Source: JAWLDV01 sp046537975 (GTDB taxonomy: Bacteria > Desulfobacterota > Desulfobulbia > Desulfobulbales > SURF-16). From it: a stretch of DNA of 30,416 bases. Location: positions 1-30,416 of the forward strand of contig JBKHJR010000032.1 of the NCBI GenBank assembly GCA_046537975.1. The letters are read 5' to 3'. The notes beneath the pieces were generated by a model. It did not search any database and was not told the DNA's origin. It saw nothing but the letters and a program-made list of their open reading frames with translations. Made by a program: the position numbers and the translations under genes. Shown one piece after another: positions 24,600 to 30,416 of this stretch. Positions within the stretch are counted from its first letter, which is position 1; each line of letters starts with the position of its first letter.

Positions 24600-24968
24600 T
24601 TATTTTCTGGCCAGAAAGTACCCTGAAAATACCAGCATGATACCGGCAATATTACTGATCAGCATATAGAGGGCCGCGGTTTTGTAATCTTCTATCCTTA
24701 TAAGCTGGGCTGCCTCCCGGGTGAAAGTGGAAAAGGTGGTAAAGCCTCCTAAAAGACCGGTGAAGATGAACAGACGCCATTCCCCCAGAAGACGGGTCCC
24801 TTCAAAAAGGGCCCAGAGATAGCCGATCAGAAACGCTCCTGTCAGGTTAACCGCCAGGGTTCCGTAGGGGAAGCTGACAGGAGCCGCCCGATGTACCGCT
24901 GTAAATAACAGGTAGCGGAAAAGGGCGCCGATCCCGCCGCCGCTGGTAACTGCTATGATTTTCCACAT
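24600..24968 (-). CDS. crcB: Fluoride ion channel CrcB/FluC
   Basis: FluC channels let fluoride leave the cytoplasm as dual-topology dimers. The protein has 122 residues and four membrane helices. Family landmarks are GGGIGALFRYLL (about 10-21), YGTLAVNLTGAFLIGYL with the conserved Asn, and TGLLGGFTTFSTFTREA, which holds the pore phenylalanines and the central sodium-site region. A single copy is present, which fits a homodimer. The upstream DNA was scanned for the fluoride riboswitch consensus and none was seen. Its stop is 1 nt from the lptF start. Confidence 0.95.
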   Translation of the reverse strand: MWKIIAVTSGGGIGALFRYLLFTAVHRAAPVSFPYGTLAVNLTGAFLIGYLWALFEGTRLLGEWRLFIFTGLLGGFTTFSTFTREAAQLIRIEDYKTAALYMLISNIAGIMLVFSGYFLARK

Positions 24969-25145
24969 AAAATAATTGAGTTGTCAGGCTGATTGATGTT
25001 AAATAGATGAGTTTAACCAGTTCAATTTAGCATAAAAGTTTTGAAGTTTTAAGTATTATTGTAATATCTGAACCTCCTGAATTGAGCAGGTATGCAGTAA
25101 ACCCGGGAACCTTTCAATTCAGAAAAGTACGGTGATTTTAATTCT

Positions 25146-26696
25146 ATGGCCACAGCTCCAGTAACTCCGATAGTCAGTCTTGCCGGGGTAAAGGCCCGCC
25201 CCCCCAGCCTCCAGGACAATATAGGCGATCTTGACCGTCTCAGGTCTGCTGTCGCAGCCCATTGCGGAGAAGAGCCCTATGTCGGCTTTCAGGATATAAC
25301 TTATCTGGCCCGGCTTTTTCGGGTCTGTGGTTTCCGGGGGACTGCCCTGGTCAACGATATGGGCGGCTGGCGCAAGCTGGTCGATTTTCTGGAGGCGAGC
25401 CCGGAAGTGCTGGCCGCCATGGCGCTTGATCTGGGCACCACCCATCTGGAAGCCAGCCTGCTCAATCTCCTGAATGGTTCGGTACTGGGTCGGGCCACCG
25501 TCGCCAACAGGCAGATTGATTACGGCGAAGATATCCTGACCAGAATCCATTTTGCCGCAGAAGACAACGGCCTTGATCTCCTCCGGGAGGCGGTCCAGGA
25601 ATCTATCCGGGAACTGGCTACAGATCTCAGTTCCCAGGCGGGGCTCAGGAAAAAGGATATCAGAGCCCTGGCGGTCTCCGGCAATACCACCATGACTCAT
25701 CTGCTGCTGGGCCTTGATCCCTACTATCTCTGCCGGGAGCCCTACATCCCCCTGGTAAACAGGCCGGATATCTGTGAAGCCGCCGAACCGGGGTTCGACA
25801 TTAATGCCGGTGCCCCGGTTTGGTTTATGCCCAGTGTAGGCAGTTACTTCGGCGGCGATCTCGTCTCCGGAATCCTGAGCAGCGGGCTGGCTGGCAGGGA
25901 GGAGGTTTCGATGTTGATCGATGTGGGAACCAATGCCGAAGTCGTCCTGGGTAACCGGGACTGGCTGATAGCCTGCGCCGGAGCCGCAGGCCCGGCCCTT
26001 GAGGGCGGTATAGCCAGCATGGGCATGCGGGCCGGGACCGGGGCCATCGAGCGGGTGAAGATCGATCCTGATACGCTGACTGTTGACTATCAGACCGTGG
26101 ATAACACCAGGCCCATGGGAATATGCGGTTCGGGGATAATCGATCTTGCCGCCAATCTTTATCTATCAGGTTTGATAGATATACGCGGCAAATTCCGGGA
26201 GGACCGCCTGCCGGAGAGATTTACAGAAACCTCTCAAGGCCCCGCTTTTATTGTGGCTGGCGAAGAGGAAACCGGGGGAGAGCCGGTCATCTTCGGCCAG
26301 GTGGATATGGATGCCATGATGCGTTCCAAGGCTGCGATGTATTCCATTCTCACCACTCTGCTCGACCAGGTGGGCCTGGACTTTGAAGACCTGGACAGGA
26401 TATATGTGGCGGGGTCTTTCGGCCGCCATATAGATCCGAGACAGGCCATAATCCTGGGCATGCTTCCCGATCTGGATCCGGACGTCTTTGAGCCCTTGGG
26501 CAATTCCTCCCTGGCCGGGGCAGAGGCGGTGCTGCTTGACCGGGAATGCAGAGACCGGAGTTATGAAATTACCAGAAAGATCACTTATCTTGAACTAAAC
26601 GTAAATCAGGATTTTATGATCCGCTTTTCCGGCTCCCGGGTCATTCCCCATACCGATACCTCGCTCTTTCCCTCGGTTCCGGTGATGAAAGACTGA
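25146..26696 (+). CDS. RACo-like corrinoid-protein activator without the N-terminal 2Fe-2S domain
   Basis: The 516-residue protein is a DUF4445/ASKHA ATPase. A RACo-type middle domain (PSLQDNIGDLDRLRSAV, about 19-35) leads into the actin-like core: LDLGTTHLEASLL (phosphate 1, about 97-109), SGNTTMTHLLLG, GGDLVSGILSSG, IDVGTNAEVVLG, GICGSGIIDLAANL and YVAGSFGRHID. The C-terminus PHTD, LFPSV matches the partial gene at 3-140. Full RACo proteins are about 630 residues and start with a plant-type 2Fe-2S ferredoxin domain. Here that domain is missing, and the frame upstream is closed by TAA at 25098-25100 with no iron-sulfur motif. An external reductant or a non-reductive role is therefore likely. 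No ribosome site is obvious at the ATG. Confidence 0.88.
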   Translation: MATAPVTPIVSLAGVKARPPSLQDNIGDLDRLRSAVAAHCGEEPYVGFQDITYLARLFRVCGFRGTALVNDMGGWRKLVDFLEASPEVLAAMALDLGTTHLEASLLNLLNGSVLGRATVANRQIDYGEDILTRIHFAAEDNGLDLLREAVQESIRELATDLSSQAGLRKKDIRALAVSGNTTMTHLLLGLDPYYLCREPYIPLVNRPDICEAAEPGFDINAGAPVWFMPSVGSYFGGDLVSGILSSGLAGREEVSMLIDVGTNAEVVLGNRDWLIACAGAAGPALEGGIASMGMRAGTGAIERVKIDPDTLTVDYQTVDNTRPMGICGSGIIDLAANLYLSGLIDIRGKFREDRLPERFTETSQGPAFIVAGEEETGGEPVIFGQVDMDAMMRSKAAMYSILTTLLDQVGLDFEDLDRIYVAGSFGRHIDPRQAIILGMLPDLDPDVFEPLGNSSLAGAEAVLLDRECRDRSYEITRKITYLELNVNQDFMIRFSGSRVIPHTDTSLFPSVPVMKD

Positions 26697-26785
26697 CAAC
26701 AGAAAACCGGGTAGAAAAATAAGAATGGTTGAGATCTTACCTGTGGCTGAAAATTTAAAAATGATTATTTTGGTATATGAAATAA

Positions 26786-28090
26786 ATGGATCAACAAGTA
26801 TCAATAATGAATTATAATGAGGCCTGGACTTATCTTGATAACCTGCAGTTCTTCAAGATTAAACTCAGGCTCTCAGAGATGGAGAATTTTCTGAACGAGG
26901 TGGGCAATCCCCATCACCGTCTGAAATTTGTCCATATCGGAGGGACAAACGGCAAGGGCTCGGTGGGAGCCACCCTCCTCACCCTTCTCTCCCGGGCCGG
27001 CTACAGGGTAGGGCTGTATACTTCCCCCCATCTGAGTTCGGTGAGGGAGCGTTTCCGGATCAACGACACCTTCATCTCCCGGGATGATTTCGCTGAAACC
27101 TCTGCCAGAATCCGGACTTCGCTGGGAGAGGGCAGGATAACCTATTTTGAATTTACCACTGCCCTGGCCCTGTTGTGGTTTGCCGACCAGGGAGTTGATC
27201 TGGCCATCATGGAAGTGGGGCTGGGCGGCAGACTTGATGCCACCAACGTGATCACGCCCCTGGTCAGCGTCATCACCAATGTCTCCCTGGACCATGAAAT
27301 TCACCTGGGCAACACCGTGGCTCAAGTGGCCGGGGAGAAGGCCGGAATAATCAAACCCGGCGTCCCCCTGATTTCCGGGGTTGAAGACGACGGAGGGCTG
27401 GAGGTGGTTTCCGCCGCCTGCAGGGAGAAGGGAACCGATCTTCATCTTCTGGGCAGGGATTTCTGCGCAGAAAACAGGAAAGAGGCAACCTGGGACTATG
27501 CCGGCTGGAACGGTCGGCGCTATACCGGCTTGACCACCAGGCTTAAAGGAGGGTATCAGATAGACAATGCCGCCCTCAGCCTGGCTGTGCTGGAAAGTTT
27601 GTCCACCTCCGGTTTTGAAGTGGAAGAAAAGGTGGTCAGGGATGGTCTGCCCCGGGTGGTCTGGCCCGGCAGGCTGGAATATTTCAGTAGCGGAGACCGG
27701 CATTATCTGTTGGACGGCGCCCATAATCCGGCAGGCATTGCAGCCCTGAAAGGTGCTCTTGTTCGGGATTTCAGTTATGACAGGCTGATCTGCGTCTGGG
27801 CAAGTATGAGTGATAAAGATCTCTCCACCACCCTGCTCAAGTTTGTTAACCGGTGTGATAAAATTATCTTTACCAGGCCGGAAGAGGAACGTTCAGCGCT
27901 GCCGGAGGTGCTGCAGCAAACCCTTTCAGAAGAAGACAGGGAGAAAACCACCTGTGTAGACGGGGTCCCCGGGGCTCTGGAAGCCGCCCGCAGAGCCGCC
28001 GGAGAGCGGGATCTGATCTGTGTGGCCGGCTCCCTTTACCTGGTGGGATATGCCCGTCAGCTGCTGCTGGGGGATGTAGTGGATCAGTAA
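26786..28090 (+). CDS. folC: Bifunctional folylpolyglutamate synthase/dihydrofolate synthase
   Basis: FolC makes dihydrofolate from dihydropteroate and glutamate and adds further glutamates to folates, an ATP-dependent Mur-ligase-type reaction. The 434-residue product is full length, with P-loop GGTNGKGSVGATLL (about 52-65), SPHLSSVRERFRIN, EVGLGGRLDATNVI, NVSLDHEIHLG and the C-terminal LLDGAHNPAG. ATG at 26786 lacks a good ribosome site; ATG at 26807 is a possible alternative that would remove 7 residues. Polyglutamated tetrahydrofolate is the cofactor for AcsE and TrmFO encoded in the same window. Confidence 0.94.
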   Translation: MDQQVSIMNYNEAWTYLDNLQFFKIKLRLSEMENFLNEVGNPHHRLKFVHIGGTNGKGSVGATLLTLLSRAGYRVGLYTSPHLSSVRERFRINDTFISRDDFAETSARIRTSLGEGRITYFEFTTALALLWFADQGVDLAIMEVGLGGRLDATNVITPLVSVITNVSLDHEIHLGNTVAQVAGEKAGIIKPGVPLISGVEDDGGLEVVSAACREKGTDLHLLGRDFCAENRKEATWDYAGWNGRRYTGLTTRLKGGYQIDNAALSLAVLESLSTSGFEVEEKVVRDGLPRVVWPGRLEYFSSGDRHYLLDGAHNPAGIAALKGALVRDFSYDRLICVWASMSDKDLSTTLLKFVNRCDKIIFTRPEEERSALPEVLQQTLSEEDREKTTCVDGVPGALEAARRAAGERDLICVAGSLYLVGYARQLLLGDVVDQ

Positions 28091-28130
28091 GCAGGGGGGC
28101 AATCAGGCGATTTAAATACAATGGATAGTT

Positions 28131-28448
28131 ATGTTGGAAGATAATCAGGATTTCAGCTTTTCCGGTATTGATGAGGAACTCATCAAGAAAGAAAAGGAAA
28201 AGGCCAGAAAGTTGAGAAAGAGCAACTGGTGGCTCACCAGAACGGCCAAAGGGGTGTGTCATTACTGCGGGCAGAGTTTTGCTCCGGCCGAGCTGACCAT
28301 GGACCATATCGTCCCCCTGGCCCGTGGGGGGAAGAGTACCAAGGGTAATCTGGTGCCGGCCTGCAAGGGCTGCAATAACAAAAAGAAGATCATGCTGCCC
28401 CTGGAGTGGGAAGAGTATATGGAAAGCCTTGCCGGTAACAGCGGCTGA
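28131..28448 (+). CDS. Small HNH endonuclease-domain protein
   Basis: The 105-residue protein has a charged helical N-terminus (about 15-35) and an HNH module: CHYCG (about 43-47), MDHIVPLARGG with the catalytic DH, NLVPACKGCNNKKK with the second zinc pair and the HNH asparagine. All catalytic and structural residues are present, so it could cut DNA. It follows folC by 40 nt in the same direction. There is no adjacent methylase, phage terminase or toxin partner. Such single-domain HNH proteins are common in Desulfobacterota, and their role is not known. Confidence 0.85.
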   Translation: MLEDNQDFSFSGIDEELIKKEKEKARKLRKSNWWLTRTAKGVCHYCGQSFAPAELTMDHIVPLARGGKSTKGNLVPACKGCNNKKKIMLPLEWEEYMESLAGNSG

Positions 28449-28477
28449 TGAAATCCGGCGGACGGGCCTTGCCTTTT

Positions 28478-29569
28478 TCACCTGTCACCCAGGCAGATAT
28501 TGATTTCCCTGGCGGTAAGTATCTTGTCGTCATCAAGTTTTACTTTCTTCCGTCCCTTTACCGCCTCTTCCAGGGGGACATGCTTCATCTTGTCCGCTGA
28601 CAGGGTAACCATCTGGTCGAATTTTCCCTGTTCCACCAACCGTACTGCAGTGGCCCCGAAGCGCAGGGCGAGCAGGCGGTCAAAGGTGGTGGGAGAGCCT
28701 CCCCGCTGCAGATGCCCTAAAATAAGGGACCTGGTATCCTTGCCTGTTTTCCGGCTGACCTGTTCAGCCACCCACTCACCGATACCGCCCAGGATCTTTT
28801 CGTCCCGTCCGACTTCCCCCTCTCCTTTATGTACCGCCTCCCGGCCTTGGGCGTAGGCTCCTTCAGCCACTACTACTATGGCGTAATGTTTGTCGTGCAG
28901 TTCATTGTCATTGAGTTTTTGGCAGACGACATCTATGTCAAAGGGGACTTCCGGGATCAGGATGACATCCGCTCCCCCGGAGATCCCTGAATTAAGAGCT
29001 ATCCAGCCGGAATCCCGGCCCATTACCTCCACCACCATGACCCGGTCGTGGGACTTGGTTGTGGAATGGAGCTTGTCCAGGGCCTCGGTCGCCGTGGAGA
29101 CCGCAGTGTCAAATCCGAAAGTAAGCTGGGTGGCTACCAGGTCATTGTCGATGGTTTTGGGGATGCCGATGACGTCCATTTCTTTTTCCTCGGCAAAGCG
29201 GTGGGCAATCTCCAGGCTGCCGTCTCCGCCTGCGGCGATATGGCAGGTGAATCCCATTTTTTTGAAATTCTCCGTTACCCGGTCGGAGACGTCGCGCAAC
29301 TGGACATCACCTGCCAGATTCTTTACCGGCATGGAGAAGGGGTTGCCCTTGTTGGTGGATCCCAGGATAGTGCCTCCGGTCGGGGTGATGCCCTGAACCT
29401 TTTCCGGAGTAAGGCGGATAAGTTCATCCGTGTTCAGGAGGCCGAGATACCCCTGCCTGCTGCCGTATACCTCCCAGCCCCTGGCATCGGCGGCATGAAC
29501 TACGGCATAGATAACAGCATTGAGCCCGGGCGCATCACCGCCGCCTGTGGATATAACAAGTTTTTTCAT
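28478..29569 (-). CDS. 6-phosphofructokinase (ATP- or PPi-dependent)
   Basis: This enzyme phosphorylates fructose 6-phosphate in glycolysis. The 363-residue length, GGGDAPGLNAVI at the N-terminus, GSRQGYLGLL, GGTILGSTNKG, MGRDSGWIA and GHLQRGGSPT are typical of the PFK family. The cosubstrate signature is mixed. GGDGS has the glycine typical of ATP use where PPi enzymes usually have Asp. PKTIDND has the lysine typical of PPi-dependent and group III enzymes, where ATP enzymes have Gly. The cosubstrate therefore cannot be assigned. It is convergent with the HNH gene (29 nt between stops). Confidence 0.92.
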   Translation of the reverse strand: MKKLVISTGGGDAPGLNAVIYAVVHAADARGWEVYGSRQGYLGLLNTDELIRLTPEKVQGITPTGGTILGSTNKGNPFSMPVKNLAGDVQLRDVSDRVTENFKKMGFTCHIAAGGDGSLEIAHRFAEEKEMDVIGIPKTIDNDLVATQLTFGFDTAVSTATEALDKLHSTTKSHDRVMVVEVMGRDSGWIALNSGISGGADVILIPEVPFDIDVVCQKLNDNELHDKHYAIVVVAEGAYAQGREAVHKGEGEVGRDEKILGGIGEWVAEQVSRKTGKDTRSLILGHLQRGGSPTTFDRLLALRFGATAVRLVEQGKFDQMVTLSADKMKHVPLEEAVKGRKKVKLDDDKILTAREINICLGDR

Positions 29570-29604
29570 ATTGATTTTTTCTGAAAAGTTTTGAGGAAGA
29601 GTAG

Positions 29605-29633
29605 TTGACTATTAGGTGATAACAATTTATTTT
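29605..29633 (+). promoter_or_regulatory. Candidate promoter of the HesB-like gene
   Basis: TTGACT (29605-29610) and TATTTT (29628-29633) are 17 bp apart in an AT-rich stretch. They would give a leader of about 95 nt before the ATG at 29733. The -10 element is imperfect. Confidence 0.33.
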
Positions 29634-29732
29634 CTTATTTAGAAGTGATCAATCTATTATTTTTATATTTTAAAAATTCTACCGAATAGAAACTAAAGTT
29701 CAAGTTTTTATATTTTAAATGGAGGTCTCGGT

Positions 29733-30056
29733 ATGTTAGAGGTAACAGATCTTGCAGCAAAGAATATCAAGAGTTATCTTGATCAGAACAACATTGATTC
29801 GGCGATCAGAGTCGCCCTGATGCAGGGCGGCTGATCCGGCCCCTCCCTGGGCTTGGCTCTGGATGAGCCAAAGGAAAACGACAAGGTGTTTGAAAAAGAT
29901 GAACTGAAATTCATGGTGGAAGGTGGTCTTCTGGACACCTGCGGCAGCATCAAGATTGATTTTGTTGATGCCGGTCCCAGATCCGGCTTTTCAGTCTCTT
30001 CCCAGAATCCCATAGGCGGGGGAAGCTCAGCCTGCGGTACCTGTAGCACCTGTTAA
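29733..30056 (+). CDS. HesB/IscA-like selenoprotein (UGA at codon 34 read as selenocysteine)
   Basis: HesB/IscA (A-type) proteins bind iron or iron-sulfur clusters through one early Cys and a C-terminal Cys pair. ATG at 29733 (GGAGG upstream) opens a frame to TAA at 30054-30056, 107 residues, with only TGA 29832-29834 inside it. Around it the protein reads MQGG-U-SGPSLGLALDEP, where U sits exactly at the first metal-ligand Cys of IscA (CSG). The C-terminus is cysteine-rich (CGTCSTC). HesB-like proteins with selenocysteine at this position are a known prokaryotic selenoprotein family. Conventional gene callers would split or drop this gene, for example starting only after the UGA. A SECIS-like hairpin follows. 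Its exact cellular role is not established. Confidence 0.93.
29853..29871 (+). promoter_or_regulatory. Candidate SECIS hairpin of the HesB-like gene
   Basis: TTGGCTC (29853-29859) and GAGCCAA (29865-29871) form a perfect 7-bp stem around the loop TGGAT. The loop GG lies at 29861-29862, 27-28 nt after the UGA, inside the spacing accepted for bacterial SECIS elements. Confidence 0.72.
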
Positions 30057-30076
30057 GCTCAATCATCTTAAAGATT

Positions 30077-30093
30077 ATACGGCTGAGCCGTAT
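30077..30093. repeat. Perfect 17-bp palindrome after the HesB-like gene
   Basis: ATACGGCT and AGCCGTAT are perfect inverted repeats around a single G. It lies 20 nt past the stop codon and ahead of the terminator. It could be a hairpin or a dimeric protein site; no T-run follows. Confidence 0.5.
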
Positions 30094-30104
30094 AGAAACA
30101 AAAA

Positions 30105-30134
30105 AGTCCCTGATAATTGTCAGGGACTTTTTTA
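30105..30134 (+). terminator. Intrinsic terminator of the HesB-like gene
   Basis: AGTCCCTGA and TCAGGGACT form a 9-bp stem with a short AT-rich loop (30105-30128). Six T continue the run after the stem, and several A precede it, so it could act in both directions. Confidence 0.9.
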
Positions 30135-30227
30135 TTATGTTTGAACTGAAGGAGCAGGATAATAAGCTTGTCATCACCTCCGGTTTATGCTAATGATATC
30201 GGTCTGATTGTCGGCAGAATAAAACCT

Positions 30228-30315
30228 GCCCGGATGGCGGAACTGGTAGACGCAAGGGACTTAAAATCCCTTGGTGCAATGCACCGTGCGAGTTCGATTC
30301 TCGCTCCGGGCACCA
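30228..30315 (+). tRNA. tRNA-Leu (anticodon UAA)
   Basis: The acceptor stem GCCCGGA (30228-30234) pairs with TCCGGGC (30305-30311), followed by A and an encoded CCA (30313-30315). The anticodon stem AGGGA/TCCCT encloses the loop CTTAAAA with anticodon TAA at 30262-30264. The long variable arm GGTGCAATGCACC marks it as class II, as expected for leucine. The T arm contains GTTCGATTC. Confidence 0.97.
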
Positions 30316-30416
30316 ATTGGAACAAGTAGTTATGGTGGTTGACAGGTATTCTGTTTAAGTTTTCGGCGCGTTTTTTAATCAATGACTCAGCTCAGGGATC
30401 AATTACACTACAAAGT

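Noticed and set aside
24599..24649. Longer LptF N-terminus starting at 24649
   Set aside because: The extra 17 residues overlap crcB out of frame and precede the natural family start at ATG 24598.
24969..25145. Fluoride riboswitch upstream of crcB
   Set aside because: Searched on the crcB strand for the conserved riboswitch core; no convincing match was seen.
29783..30049. Leftward 88-codon frame opposite the HesB-like gene
   Set aside because: Antisense shadow of a recognised gene with no ribosome site or similarity.
30185..30382. Leftward 65-codon frame across the tRNA
   Set aside because: It is the antisense of tRNA-Leu; peptides of the type PGARIELARCIAPRDFKSL are a well-known annotation artefact.

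Overview
The window looks like a chromosomal segment of an anaerobic Desulfobacterota (former Deltaproteobacteria) bacterium. This placement is inferred from gene content, not from a marker gene. The evidence is a Wood-Ljungdahl corrinoid methyltransferase (AcsE) with RACo-type corrinoid activators, a decaheme cytochrome/outer-membrane barrel pair, a HesB-like selenoprotein, TrmFO, a family-4 uracil-DNA glycosylase and a large sensor kinase paired with a response regulator. Base composition is close to balanced and coding style is uniform. No insertion sequence, phage gene or CRISPR array was seen.

Layout. 1-2.7 kb (+): the end of a RACo-like gene, a GT2-like protein, acsE, and an HsdR-N-like protein with a degenerate nuclease motif. 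2.8-5.5 kb (+): class II DAHP synthase and RmuC. 5.5-7.5 kb (-): EpmA, EF-P and a MoaE-like protein. 7.5-8.1 kb: a long leader with two possible micro-ORFs. 8.1-11.5 kb (+): a decaheme lipoprotein cytochrome and an MtrB/PioB-like barrel whose frame is crossed by one UGA, closed by a strong terminator. 11.5-14.5 kb (-): family-4 UDG, trmFO, adk. 14.5-15.1 kb: non-coding, with a 102-bp tandem repeat and a bidirectional terminator. 15.1-25 kb (-): DUF445 protein, a prephenate dehydratase-like/ACT/prephenate dehydrogenase fusion, response regulator, sensor kinase, lptG, lptF, crcB. 25.1-28.4 kb (+): a second RACo-like ATPase lacking its ferredoxin domain, folC, an HNH protein. 28.5-29.6 kb (-): phosphofructokinase. 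29.7-30.4 kb (+): HesB-like selenoprotein, terminator, tRNA-Leu(UAA).

Main result. Two genes have an in-frame UGA that is best read as selenocysteine. One is the HesB/IscA-like protein (UGA 29832-29834), a known selenoprotein family. The other is the MtrB/PioB-like outer-membrane barrel (UGA 10969-10971), which is much more unusual. In both, the frame stays open and family-like beyond the UGA. In both, a hairpin with GG in its apical loop lies 18-28 nt downstream, where bacterial SECIS elements are found. If the second is real, this organism makes an electron-conduit porin containing selenocysteine, next to its decaheme partner. The sequence cannot exclude a nonsense mutation; homologue alignment or mass spectrometry would decide.

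How the genes connect. AcsE and the RACo-like proteins serve corrinoid-dependent one-carbon chemistry. FolC and TrmFO also use folates. DAHP synthase and the prephenate fusion are the entry and exit of aromatic amino-acid synthesis. EpmA and EF-P form an enzyme/substrate pair. LptF and LptG form the LPS-export permease. Degenerate 7-bp tandem arrays lie at five gene boundaries and are a recurring family feature of the non-coding DNA.
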